Positions 37,794 through 49,700 of a stretch of 64,000 nt of DNA are shown here, piece after piece; position 1 is the stretch's first letter, and every line of letters begins with the position of its first letter. The DNA lies in NCBI RefSeq assembly GCF_001653235.2, contig NC_035793.1:1736001-1800000 (forward strand), written 5' to 3'. The stretch comes from Pochonia chlamydosporia 170 (taxonomy: Eukaryota; Ascomycota; Sordariomycetes; Hypocreales; Clavicipitaceae). The translations under genes were made by a program, and so were the position numbers. The notes below the pieces were generated by a model. The model had not been told where the DNA came from. It worked only from the letters and a program-made list of their open reading frames with translations, and ran no database searches.

Positions 37794-40634
37794 TTAATAT
37801 GGCGAATTCACAATATCGTCTCTTCCCAACTTGTATCTCCCGCTCTGGTTATTACCGATGCGTCCTGAACTGCGTCGACCACCGCTCAATCGCAGGTCAC
37901 CCATGATACTCTCGCGCGTCGCCTTGCGCAGACTCTGCTTCGCGACCATGTTGACTTCATTGGGCAGCGCGACAATGACGTTCTTGTCAGATCCAAACTT
38001 GAAGTCGTCGGCCTTTACTTCATCCTGGTAACGCTTGATCTTGTACGGAGCCTTGACACCGCGGAGAAGCTTCTTGAGATTCCACTCAACAATGTATGGT
38101 CCCGTGGCTGTAATGATGCTCGTCTCCTCAGCGCCCTCTCCGGCGTTGAACTTGGCTGGGGTAAACGACACAGGCTTTCCAGTTTCATGGTACACCTGGG
38201 CAACGTGCTCTGGTGTCAGAGCTAGACGGCGAGGACGAGGCTTGGAGTCGGCCGCGAAGCCTTTCTCAAAGCCAAGCTTGCCATCGTTCTTTCCACCCTT
38301 TTGTTGGGCATCAACCAGCAAAATGTAGTTCTTAGTTGTACCCAAAATCCAGCGACCATCAGCAGACACGTCCATTCCGACGATAGGGTCACCTAGAGCA
38401 GGGAGTTGTGTCTTGGCCCGAATTCCTAGGCGGTCAAACAAACGAATATCTCCCTTGTTGCTGGCAACAGCGATGTATCCCTTCTCAGTTGTAGCCAAAG
38501 CTGAGAAGTCGTTCTTGGAGGCATACTGCTTCATATCAGTGTCCACCAGCTTATTACCAGTCAAACGAGGGTCGATGCGGTACAGCGCATTGTTGGAGAC
38601 ACCGAGGAACGTCTGCTCCCCAGTCATCTGTGCGAACTTGTTCTCTGGAGCAAATGTGACGACGGGGATGTCATCGTGGACGTTCCACTCGTCAACGACC
38701 TTGCCGTACTCGATATCCATGCGATACAGTTTGTTGGGATCAACACCATTCTGCATGATAAGATCGCGATCTTCACTGTGCAACATGACCTTCTTGGGGC
38801 TCATGAGTTTACCACCAGGAGTGGTAACCTTGGAAATATTGGTGTTGAACTTGAGCCTGTTGTCGGCCGTATGAGAAAAGACACCAATCTTGGACCCGCG
38901 AACGACAAAAGAGCGGTCGTGCTTGTAGCCAACAGCCAATTGTGAGTTGATATCTCCGCTGGCCTTTTCTGCGGCTGCCTCCTCGTCCTCTTCGGAGTCG
39001 TAGTCGTCGCTTCGGACACCAGCATCTTCCTCTTCGTCATGCTCTTCCTCCTCCTGCTCCTCCTCTTCTTCCAGAGGTGGAGCATCCTCCATGTTTAGAT
39101 CACCAAAGGCGTCGAGCACGTATTCACGTTCCTTTTCCTGCGCCTTGGCCCATTTGGTTTCGTTGAGTCTCTCCCAAATAGCCTGCATGACCGCTTCTTG
39201 GAACTTTTCCAGCGTAGGCTGGTCCTTGAATCGAAGAAGCCAGGATCTGGCTGTGCCGTCTTTACTGAAATGATTGAAAACGAAGGAGAGATATTCAAAA
39301 TCGAATACCGGATTGAACTCGGGTACAACTGAGGCACCAACCCAAGACTTTTCTTGGTTCTCAATTTGCAGCCAGTATTGCCATTGGCCAACCTCTGAGA
39401 CGGTCGCAACGACGGAATCATCTATGAGCACAAAGTGGCCCGGCTGAGGGTCGAAAAGGTGCAACTCAGCTGGGAGTGCAGCATAGATCTCTAGTGGTTC
39501 TGGTGCAGAATCAGGTACTGGTGCGTTTGAAGGACCGCTCCCTTTTGCTTCTGGCTCTGGCTCCGGCTCCTTCGCAGCAGCCGCAGGCCCTCTCTTGGCA
39601 CCGGTGTTGGCAACTGTGTTCTTGGCGTACATGTCGTCGATCGACTCAATCGAGCGTGCAAGTACAGGACTGTGAAGCGGGCTGGCGGGTGGGATGGGGT
39701 TTTCGTCGTGGAACTCAAACTGCTGATAATCCTCGTCGGATGCGGTAGTAAATGGCTTGCGGTATTTGCGTTCGTATTGGCACTGCTTAGCAACTTGAAC
39801 AAACTGTTCAACTTGGGAGGTTGAGACTTGACTATCGCAGACAAATTCGTAGAGATCGCCGTTGTCACCGCTCAAGTCTCTCCAAGCAAAGACAGTTTCG
39901 CCACTCTCTCTTATTTCGACGCGGAATCGAAGGGCCTCGTCTAATAAGAATGTCTTCTCGTCGCGTTCGGTGGCAAGAGCATCAATTTCAGCGTCTTCGC
40001 CTTCCTCGTCCGCAATGAGTTCGGCCTCGCCTTCCTCAAACACACGTTGGACAACGAGTTGGTAGTGGAAATCTTGGTTGGTTCGACGAATACGAATGGC
40101 GGAATCCTTGAAAATAAGTTCGGAATAGCCCTTGGGCGAGAGCGGCCGGACGAGGTACAGCTGGCCCTGAGGCAACTCTATAAGTGCTTCTTGGGCGCTG
40201 GAGCCGAAGATGTACTTCCCGACTGTGGGGTAGAAGGAGCTGTGTTAGCTTGTGGTCCTATGGGTGTGGATTGCAATAATGGATACTGGGTACCCTTGAC
40301 AACGAAATAAAAAAAGGGTTTGGATGGAGCATATGCGATACCGGGTTATCCAAAAAAAAAAAATGCAAATCTTGTAGCCATTCGTGTGTTTCCCTGAAGT
40401 CTTCCAAGGCGGGGGGAAAGAGGCTACAATCAGGCAACTTGGGAAAGAGGGGAATATTGAGGGGAACAGGTTACACAAGGGAACCGAGACAATGTTGGCG
40501 AGGGGCAAAGCATATGTTGACAAAACTTTGGCCCAAAAAAAAAAAAAAAAAAAAAAAGATTGAAACCAACACCTTGCTCTTTCTCATGAAAAAACAACAA
40601 GAGAGAAGCACTCACCATTCCGTAGCATAAACAT
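37794..40634 (-). CDS. VID27: VID27 family protein
   Basis: A conserved cytoplasmic protein linked in yeast to vacuolar import and degradation; its biochemical role is poorly known. Exons are 40634-40616 (19 bp, six codons plus one base) and 40222-37794, across a 393 bp intron, giving 815 residues. The tiny first exon gives MFMLRN and the join continues VGKYIFGSSAQEALIELPQG, the expected family start. Then come a PH-like N-terminal domain, a Pro/Ser linker (around residues 155-210), a second beta-rich domain (YAALPAELHLFDPQPGHFVL onward), a Glu-rich acidic run (LEEEEEQEEEEHDEEED), and the long C-terminal beta-propeller-like VID27 domain (SDDYDSEEDEEAA, then DRSFVVRGSKIGVFSHTADN onward, ending GRYKLGRDDIVNSPY). 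The intron contains an A23 homopolymer (plus strand 40535-40557). Confidence 0.94.
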
Positions 40635-41904
40635 GCTGTCCTTATTTATTCGTCGCTCGTGCTATCCTGTTCTCGTCCAAGCTGCACAAACGAAAAAAGC
40701 GAGTAAACCAGACCAGACCCCTCCTCCAGGTGTCAACAGCTGGCGGCGCGGCGGAGGATTGAGGCAGCTCGTAGTAAGCGGAAGGAAGTCGGAGGACAAA
40801 GAATGTAAGGAACGAAGAATTAATGGACAAGATGAGGGAGACAGAAGAATACTTCGCCTGCGCGGCCAACGTAGTGGACAGGAGATGTGGTTCACAATGA
40901 AGCAAACGCGATGATGCAAGAGACAAGCTGTGACGGTCAAGGCGGGATGAAGTGGTGGCGTCAAATCATCAGGTCACTGGTGGTGTGTGGTGTGTGGTGT
41001 CTGCCTCCACCAGAATGTTTCAATGTTTCCATGGCTCTGTCCACAGCGTCCAGATGTCAAGGGCGAACTGATGTCAGTGCCACCACAGCACATGGCCTGC
41101 ACTGCGTCATCGCATTGACCAAACCAGTGTGGCGTCTGGTCCTGCCTGCTTGCCTGCCTGGTGCTCAATATGTGCTGCCTTTGACCGTGGCCCACCAAAA
41201 CTTCAAAATTGGCCAATGTTGATGCCCAGCGTGAAGTCTGGTACTCTCCAGTCAACTGTAGAGCTGGTTTCAATGTTCAATGTTCCCGATGTCAATCAAG
41301 GTCATTGCCAGTCTGGTTCCCTCGTGTCAAATAACCAGGGACATGTTCTGTACAGGCAGAATCAAGCACAACCCAAGAAATAAACGCAACTAAACACGAC
41401 GCGTCTCATCGCACCGCTAACCAAACACTAAACTAATAACAAACACCAACACCGTCAAATTAATCCCGTTGACAGAATTGTAACCCATGTCCTCTCACAC
41501 TAGCACATCTTGGAAATTAGTGGCGTCACTGTCGACAAATTCGCCACCACACACGCTCACATGAGAAGAGTCTGGTTCGTGCCACTCATAAGGCTGACTC
41601 CGAACACAAATCATTGTTATTGATCGACTGTCGCTGAAGTCTCTCGACGCCAATGAGCATCGAGCAGTTTTACCAACACCAGACACTCTTGGCACCCATC
41701 ACTTAGACATATTGTTCCCAACAAACGTATTACCTGTGCATGTTTGCGACGGCAACCATGGTCTGATGTTATTTTGAGACCACACTGCATTTAGATAAAC
41801 ACATGCATTGTTCTTTGCATTTTTAACTTCTCCCGTTTCAGAGCAGTACATACATTTTCATCTCAGCACCCCGAATCAGTATTATTCTCGGCCCATGACC
41901 CTCT
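40635..41904. other. Spacer between VID27 and the small secreted protein gene (1.3 kb)
   Basis: It contains the VID27 promoter and the 3' flank of the next gene. A GTGTGGT microsatellite-like stretch lies at about 40980-41000. No gene is supported. Confidence 0.5.
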
Positions 41905-42258
41905 CTACACCTTGCAATCAAACTGTCCCTTGCTGTCCTTCTTACAAATATCCGCAACCTCAACAGGCTTAGGAACATCTTGACACGGCTTCCCATTCTC
42001 AGTAACTTCCTTGGCGCAATCATAATTCGTCGCCAATACGGCCCTAAACGCGGAGAGGGAAAACTGTTTCGCTAATCTGTCATCAGCGTCTTTGGATTTC
42101 GAGCCAGTCTCGTATGCCTCCTTCATAGAAGAATTCAGCTGGTTTATGACCTCGTTTCTCTCCTTGCAGGTCAAGGTGCCGCAGTCTTTCCTTTTCTCTG
42201 CAGTCGGCATTGCGAGACCGAAGCCAAGCAGGATGGAGAGAATAATCGTGGACTTCAT
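41905..42258 (-). CDS. Small secreted cysteine-rich protein
   Basis: A 117-residue single-exon frame. The ATG at 42258-42256 is chosen because it is followed by a clean signal peptide, MKSTIILSILLGFGLAMPTA, with a short basic start, a hydrophobic core and small residues at the cut. AEKRKDCG follows, where KR is a Kex2-type site, so the mature chain may start at KDCG. The mature part has six cysteines (KDCGTLTC, NYDCAKE, KPCQDV, ADICKKD, FDCKV), an even number suitable for three disulfides, and is otherwise helical and charged. A TATA box (TATATAAT, minus strand, plus coordinates about 42377-42386) lies 120 bp upstream. Size, signal and Cys content fit effector-like or antimicrobial secreted proteins, but I recognise no family and the role is unknown. 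Confidence 0.78.
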   Translation of the reverse strand: MKSTIILSILLGFGLAMPTAEKRKDCGTLTCKERNEVINQLNSSMKEAYETGSKSKDADDRLAKQFSLSAFRAVLATNYDCAKEVTENGKPCQDVPKPVEVADICKKDSKGQFDCKV

Positions 42259-42376
42259 TGTGGTAAGTAGGTTCTGTTTGGTGAAGAAATGTATTGCAGG
42301 CGGTGAAAGATAGTAGAGTGTGAAAGTAACAGTTGGAATTACGGTCCTCATATTGCAAAGGTTTGGCAAAGACGGG

Positions 42377-42386
42377 ATTATATACA
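42377..42386 (-). promoter_or_regulatory. TATA box of the small secreted protein gene
   Basis: GTATATAATC on the minus strand, about 120 bp upstream of the ATG. A strong TATA is common in front of tightly regulated secreted-protein genes. The assignment rests on motif and position only. Confidence 0.5.
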
Positions 42387-43085
42387 CTTCAATTTACAAG
42401 ACCTACCATGTGCTATCGTCTCATAAGACAGTGTCTGAGACCCAACTTACTAGCAGACCGACATCTTGTCACTGACAGTGAAAGGAGAGCTAGCCAGACG
42501 GACAATTAACAGAGAAAGTCCGTAGTAGTGGAGATGTTGTCAAATGATCCCAAGACTGCTCCGTAACTTACTCCGTACATACCCAGGTAATGAGCACCAG
42601 CAGGTGTGGCTTGTCACCTGTTCCTCTCGCAAGGGTACGCTGATCCCCACTGTGTCAATCAAGTACCCTTTTTGTTCAATATTGTCTTGCTGTTTTCTTG
42701 TGTTAGCTGCTAGGGCGAATGCGGCGTTGCCTTGTCTCGGCAGATGATACAGAGTATCCCAGGGTCCAGCGGATGTTAGGGACCGCATACTTAAAACAGG
42801 ACGTCATACAGGACAGCCATGTCGATTGTAGGGTATTTGAGGAATCAGCACAAAGTCTGAGAAAAGTATAGCCAATGCGAAGACAATAAAAGGCGCCCAG
42901 TATAAAAACTTGAGAAGAAGTGTCCGGGCCGAGGTCTCACGTCTGGAAAGTCAAATCCGCTACACGGAGTGTAGCTCCTCAGTGAATCCCAGGTGGCTGG
43001 CTGATGACTCGGACCAATGCAATAAGTGTCTCAAAGTACAACGGTGTAGATGAAGGAAGCAATATGCACGATACCGTACTCCGTA

Positions 43086-43210
43086 TACAGCCTGTGGTCA
43101 AAGGTATTTGAACATATCCAAGTATACACTAACACAGCTCAATATGCCTCGGCACACAACGCGGTATGCGATACCTTTCCTTGTTCGAATACTTCTGACC
43201 TCCCACTGTA
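43086..43210. mobile_element. Short Tc1/mariner-like inverted-repeat element (MITE), copy B
   Basis: A 125 bp relative of copy A at 34064-34211, in the same orientation, again bounded by TA. The left end is TACAGCCTGTGGTCAAAGGT, and the right end read inward is TACAGTGGGAGGTCAGAAGT; both continue ATTTGAAC/ATTCGAAC, an inverted repeat of about 28 bp with few mismatches. Compared with copy A it lacks about 20 bp, mostly near GGAATTTTCT. The interior is non-coding. It sits 196 bp past the stop of the flavoprotein gene and about 830 bp upstream of the small secreted protein gene. Confidence 0.8.
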
Positions 43211-43406
43211 ATCAACATATCAAATGATTGAATATCCGCCCCCGTGCTATACAACTACCGAGTATAACTCTTTTTCTGCCACTCCCTTCTATTGGCATCA
43301 TTCACCATTCCGTGCCTTTGTCCAGTCCCCTCATCCGCCCTCCCCAATATCCCCGTACTACGGAGTAAACGTTAATAAAAAAGACAATAAGGGTATCCTA
43401 GCTCTT

Positions 43407-45432
43407 CTAAAGTTCGTCTGCACCCAAAAAGTTCATACTGACTCCCATCTCGCTGTCCATACTGTCCCAAAAGTCTTCCCTCGGCATTCTGGCTCCAGGA
43501 TCCGGCTGACCCACCCGAGCTCCTCTTCCGTTCCTCTTTATGCCGGCAAAGTCATCTGCAATAAGACGCGCCACATTCATTCCCATGAGAGCACTAGTCT
43601 CCATGGTTGAGATGAAGCTTTCCACGCCAGAGGTGTAGTATAGACCCCTGCCGAGGATGGGATCCTGGAACGTGACTCGCGGTGATTCGATTGGGTATGA
43701 GTAAAACCAATGAGGATAATACCACGAGATTGGCTCAACTTCACTCATCGACTCGTTGGACGTAAAAGATGAAGGGATAGGTGTGCCTAGGAGGTCGGAC
43801 AGGAAGCTTGCCGTGACTGCTTCGGCAGAGAAGATCTTGTAGAGAAACTCCTTCTTTTGCGTCTTGGGATTGGTCACCGTGCGGAGAGTGCTGACGGAAT
43901 AGAAGCCTGTACGGCCGACTCCGTCACCAGCCTCATGTGGTACTTCATCCCTTCCGAGAGTCGTGTACACGTTGCTGGGGGCCACCTTTCCTGGCTCCAG
44001 GCCGAAGAAGCTTGGTTGCAGTCGGAACGGCGAGGTGAAAAGCGTGACGTGAAGCTTCATGTAAGGGATAGTATCAATACGGTGCTTGATAACCTCGTTT
44101 GTAGTCTCAATATCGCTAAACTGCCATGGGGACGCAATAATGACGCTGTCAAAAGACGTTGACAACTTGGAGGCTTTTGATTTCGAGTTCGTCTGTTTCG
44201 TGGATATCACATACTTGGGCACTGATCCAGGCTTGTTGGTACCCTTTTGGAACGCAATACCAGTGACAGAGGTGTTTGGATGGTAGGATGCCTGACTATT
44301 TTGAAGCAAGCTCTGAAAAATTTGCCAATTACCTCCAGCGACGGCTACTGCGCCCTCAGTAGAAAACGAAACCTTGAGCACCGTCAGCATTATGTTTCCA
44401 TAAAACAGGAAAAGCTTAAGTAGAAGGTCCTACCAATGCTTCCAAAGCGTGAATGTAAGCCATATTCGAGGCATAGTTGACCCGCGTAGCCGACTGCATG
44501 AGCTCGCGCACAAAATCTTCATTAACCTACCAGGACGTCAGCCCAGCATTCATTCAAGTCATGTAGAATGCCGATTGAGAGCTTACATTATTCTCCTTCA
44601 GGTATTGCTCACCAGTAACACCAGTCAAGCGCAACAGCCCCAGCTCAAAAGCCCTCTGCGTCAAGGATCGAAATGGGAAATACGGTGCCTCGTAAAGGCG
44701 AAGAAATGTCCCAACAGCACTCTTCACCAACTGTACAGCCCTATAAGGTGCCAAGCCATACCTCAGAAATAGTTTGGTAGTATCCCACCACCAGGAAGTG
44801 CCTGCATACGACTCAAAGACGATGGTCTCCCCATCCCAAATAGCCGTGTAGTCGCCAGCCTCAGGCTTTGACAGCTCCGTCAGCGACAGGTTGAAATTGC
44901 GCGTGGCATTGTACAGAATGTGATTGTCTTTGATGAAGATGGATGCTCCGAGTTCCACACGTTCCTTGGGGTCGTCCAAGGCATTCACAGTGATGGTACG
45001 TCCACCAATGTGGTCCGTCTTTTCGAAAACTGTGATGTTGACAGTTAGACCCTCCTCCTCCGCGTATTTTTGCAAGTAATATGCTGCTGAAGAACCTGCA
45101 GCCCCAGCTCCTAAGAATTCACCATGTCAGTGACTGCTTGTTTGTAAATTGACCCTCCAGTTTCGTTCCGTTCCTTGATCCCAGTCCACTTCCAGACCCT
45201 GAACCCACCCCCAGATTCGCAGGGTTCATCGGAACCTGAGTGTCCCAATGGAATTGCATCTCGACACTGGTCGCAGAGTTGAAAATTCATCAACAAAAAT
45301 CGCACAAGGGAAAAACATACCAATGATTGCCACATTCCTGACCTCATTTACACCCTGAACGCTGTTCGTCGCGTGTCGTGCTGCGCTAGTCACAGTGGCG
45401 AGAGCCACCAACTTCAACAGTAGCAACCACAT
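43407..45432 (-). CDS. Prenylcysteine oxidase/lyase-like FAD protein with a C-terminal ADEL
   Basis: Fits the prenylcysteine oxidase (PCYOX) family, FAD thioether oxidases that release a prenyl aldehyde and cysteine from prenylcysteine, the breakdown product of prenylated proteins. Exons are 45432-45321, 45110-44587, 44526-44434 and 44372-43407 (introns of 210, 60 and 61 bp), giving 564 residues. It has a signal peptide (MWLLLLKLVALATVTSA), a dinucleotide-binding GxGxxG at 38-43 (IIGAGAAGSSAAYYL, split by intron 1), then ITVFEKTDHIGGRTITV, ELGASIFIKDNHILYNATRN and, in the last exon, VAGGNWQIFQSLLQNS and the C-terminal PCYOX domain with YPHWFYSYPIESPRVTF. The final four residues are ADEL. The usual compartment is the lysosome or vacuole; see the finding. 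Another flavin amine oxidase is possible but less likely. Confidence 0.88.
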
Positions 45433-46716
45433 CGTGAAGGCTATGCTGAGCAAAGGTGGCTCGGAACGTCTCGGAGCGTCTCGGGCAGAGCAAGTAATAT
45501 AAATAAATATCTGGATTAGTATCCTACAGTAAGCCCCAACGAAAACAAAATTATGGGCAAGCAGGGACCACTCGAGTCGCTTTTCGTCCCAAAAAAAAAA
45601 TACAAAATGCAAATGTCTGGTGTTTGCTGTTGACCCTGGTCGTCTTGAGTTGTTGGCTAATAAGTAAAGGCAAAAGTAGGGTCCAGCAAGCAAAAGTCAA
45701 TGCTCCAGCCTCTAGCTGCCTAGCTCCAAGCACACATGGAGGTCAAGCTTGTGATGTGGACATGGACTTGGACTTGGACTTGGATGGGCGAGGGTGACGC
45801 GGAGTCGATGTGCAATGAATGACATGGAGGCATCCGCCCCACATGGCGGCGAGCTGGCACTGCGGCCAAACAACCAGCGCTGCTCCCTGAGGAGCGAATC
45901 TGATTGGTTAACCCGGGTCAGAGACGACATGTAGCCACTGATCGCAACTGTCCAACACGATACTTACTTGAAGTAAGGTACTTAAAGGCTTCAAACCAAC
46001 CAGACTTCAACAGACACGTTATGTACTCCGTATCTAGGTACCTACTAGGTATTATTCACCTGGAACTTATCCATGCATCCTTTGTGTCAACAAATGCTGA
46101 ATGTTGAGACCAGGGCTTGGGCCAACCTTCTTAGCATTGCACCACCTGACAATCCAAGCAATGTCTATTTCCACGGCACGAAGCTACCTTCACATCAACC
46201 TATCACGCTTACCCTTTTATCTCATCTTTTTACCATATTGCATAAATTCGGAAAGCCAAAGTGTCTATTGATTTGCCACTAAGAAGCAATTCGCTTTGCA
46301 CATCGATTGCACACAGCTCTCACTACTCAACTCGAGCCTAAAAACCTGTTCATCAGGCGGTATTTTAAACCATACGACACGAACAATGTCCCAAAACACT
46401 AAATATACAAAAAATATCATAACACCTCGCCTTATGCAAATTGGCGTCGTCTTTCTAGACGTTTTCGCCGCCAGATGTCGCTGAAACAAAATCCTGTAAC
46501 AATCTCCCATATGTTGGGTGGCAAAAGCTTCGCCCGCTGTGAAACTGTCATTAAGAAAAAATGGGGTATACTGTCTCTGCTTTTCAACCAAAAAAGCCCA
46601 AAAAATTCCAAGAGTCTCTATATCCCATAGAGATTAAGGAGTCGATACGTCGTAAATTGCGTGTTGTCGTTTCACAACCACGCTTTCATGAATATGTAGA
46701 GGAAGGGTTGCCAAAG
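45433..46716. other. Spacer between the flavoprotein gene and frq (1.3 kb)
   Basis: It includes the promoter of the flavoprotein gene and the 3' flank of frq. A short GGACTT hexamer repeat of three copies lies at about 45764-45783. Antisense transcription of frq, known in Neurospora as qrf, would start somewhere here if present; no sequence feature proves it. Confidence 0.5.
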
Positions 46717-49700
46717 TTAACTTTCCTCATCGCTGCTGTAACCGCTTTCCACTCCCCCAGCGGTTGCAGCTGAACTGCCGCCAGTTCGCAGCATTGGATC
46801 AGCGCTTGCACTTTTGCTGCGGCGCCGCACGCTTCCCGGTGCAGCCTCCGCGCTGCTAACGGATGGGCGCTTCATGGACCGGGTGAAGTCTGGCCGATCT
46901 TCAGTGTCCATCTGATCATACATCTGGTGAGCAATGTCATCTGATTCCGGCTCTTCACCGTCTTCATCACCGCTACTCAAGTCCACACCGTCCGGGTAGC
47001 CGTCTGACTGGTGTGGGTTAACGGCTCGGCTCATCAGCTCTTCAGACGATTCTAGGGCGCCGTCATCATCTTCAGAGCCAAACTCGCTGTCTCCCAGGCT
47101 TGAAGTGTCCGTACTAAAGGGTGGGAGGAAGATTACTGGCGGAGGCAGCGGTACTGGCGCGAGACGCTTGATCCTGCCGGACATGTAGTCGATTTCGAGG
47201 GGATAAGAGCTCTGCTGACTTGTCCCGAGTGGGACAGGCGATGAGGTTGACATGCTTGCTAGGCGACCAACGATAAACTCGGTAGCCTCATCAGATTTTC
47301 GACGCAATGCAAGTTTTGGTCCTGATACTGCCGCGTCCTTGACGGGCCGTTTCGTCGTGACAACCACCATGAAGTGGTCATCCGGCATCACACCGCCGAG
47401 TCCGCAAGGCTCCAGCGTATGCACCTCAATGTACTGTTGTCTAGACGGCCATGGACATGGAAATGCGGCTTCGGGGATGCTGGACTCACAATCCGAGTCA
47501 GTTGTAAGGTCCGGCACACTGTCACTGCCGTCGACGTCCATCTTCAACCCTGAGTCATGGCTATACATCTCACTCAATGGCCGATACCCCAGAGATGACC
47601 CGGACGCAGACCGTTGTAACGTGGGTTGGGGGCAACGAGAGTGACTATCTTGTCGATCCTGGCCGCTTGAGAGCATATATGTTGCAGGAGACGTGTCACC
47701 CGGATCCCCGGAGAGATCAGTACAGAATGGTGCGCCGCTGTAGTATATGATGGCACCGTCATGACGTCTCTTCCGGCGATTAGACGTCCCAGAGCCACTC
47801 AGCCCCCACCGGGAATCATCTATATTGCTGTCATCAATGGGTCCAAAGGAAGACAGAGTCTCGTCTAAGGACTCTTCCCCATTGGGAGAGCCATTGCGAA
47901 CAAAAAGCGGCTTATAGTGAAAGCTGTCCGATGACGTGGAAACCTGGGGGCCAAACTTGGAGCGACTTTTGGAGCTTCCACCCGATCGAACGTCGTCTCC
48001 TGTCGAGTTGCCAGTCTTTTGCCTTTTGCGCTGCCCAGAGTCTGAATCTTCACTATTCGCATTCTTGTGAGAACCCTCATTCGAACTATCGCTGGAAAAT
48101 CTAGTGCCTTCGTGCCCGCCGCGCCATCGAATTTTGCGGCCGTCGGGAGAGAGCTGAAACTTTGTGCTAATCTCGTTCACCGCAGATCGCACAAAGCTTG
48201 GGGTAACATTAATGATGTGCAGCTGTGCCAGGTTGCACAACAGATTCAGGTACACCCAGCCCTCAGCGTCTGGTTGGACATCCAAGTTGTCTTGATTCGA
48301 TTCCGTAATGAGTTCAGGTGGAACCAAGCCCAGGTGTCGAATATACTCCATGTTCTCCGAAGGAACTTGAGCCCGATCTGGGTCCAAGTCCTTTACGCGA
48401 GTAGGTCGCTGATCAGAGACTGGTGGTTGCGTTGGCGAGGTGTTCGTTCCGGAGCCACTGCTGTTACCGTTTCCACCAGACTCCGTCTGGTCGCCATTGG
48501 AGTTAGAAGCCGACCCATTATCTCGTGATCGACTCTTCTTGCAAGACTGGCCGGACTGTTGGTCTGGTAGTAAGATTTTGGCTTCTCTTGATGGCTCTGG
48601 AACCAGGGTTGCAGAGTCAGTAACAGCGGTTTTGGTGGGAGCGGGCTGATCTTTAGCTGCAGGCGGATGAGTTTCACTGTCTCCCAGTCCAGTGCCGGGA
48701 ACGTCTATTTGGGATTTTTTCGCCTGTCGAGCATGCCGACCGCCTATTTTGCCAGTAAATAATTGCTCGAGGCGCCTGACTACTAATTTCTTTCGGTCCC
48801 GGTCCGTCAGAATCATGTGCCGTGGATATAAACCTTCAGGGATATCGCGCAGGTAATTTTCCACCTTTTGGTCGGATCGAACTCGTGAACTCATGTTCGG
48901 GCGTCCAAGCGAAACTCCAGAAGAATTTGCACCGCTAGACATAGACGCATAGGCAGAGTCGACTGGTCTAGCATTGGAACCGGACGAGGAGGAGGCATGC
49001 TTTGAGGCAGACCCAGAAGCCGAATACATGTGGTCTCGAGTGGCGTGTCTCGAGGACTTCTTTCGCTGGGATGATGATACATCTGGGGAATCGTCAAAGC
49101 TAGCGGCGAAATCTCGTAGTGTAGTTTCCAGTTCTCGCCTTTTGCGCTTGGGAAGCCCGTGATATTTGATCTCGAAAAGTTTGTCCTTCCTTAGCATTTC
49201 GGGTCCCTTTTGCTTATATCGTTTGAGTTCTTCCTTCAATTTTTGAATTTCCACAGTCAGATCATCGATTACGCTACGGTAATCATCCGCGCTACTGCTC
49301 TGGCCGGTCGGAAGGCGCGGAGGAGGTGGGTTTTGGAACTGGTAAGGTTTGTCTTCATTTGACGAATCTGACTCTTTCTGGAAAAACGGGGGATCAACTG
49401 CGTGGCAAAGGTTAGTGACATTCCACATGCCCCCCATATCCTGTTCAAAACTACCTACCATCCATGATGTTGTTGTCGAAAGTTGCGGTTGGGTTCTGGT
49501 TTGATTGATCAAACCAGTGTTTCGGGTCGCTTTGGCCAGTTTCGTGACTTTCCCCGGAAGAATTGCGTCGTGGGGAACTTGTGTCGTTGCTTGCGTTCGC
49601 CGCCGGCGAAGAGCCGGGACTCGCTCTGAGAGAAGCATCGCGGGCGAGTCGATGGTGTTTCAAGGTTATCGAATTCCCTGGCGATGTGCGACGAGGTAGA

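Larger units (their letters stand above)
42259..43406. other. Spacer with inverted-repeat element (1.1 kb)
   Basis: The upstream region of the small secreted protein gene and the 3' flank of the flavoprotein gene. It holds the second short inverted-repeat element at 43086-43210. No gene is supported. Confidence 0.6.

Noticed and set aside
49397..49638. Upstream extension of the second FRQ exon as a separate start ([13 protein letters not shown])
   Set aside because: This frame reads through the 61 bp intron into the wrong frame of exon 1. The correct join gives the conserved FRQ N-terminus.
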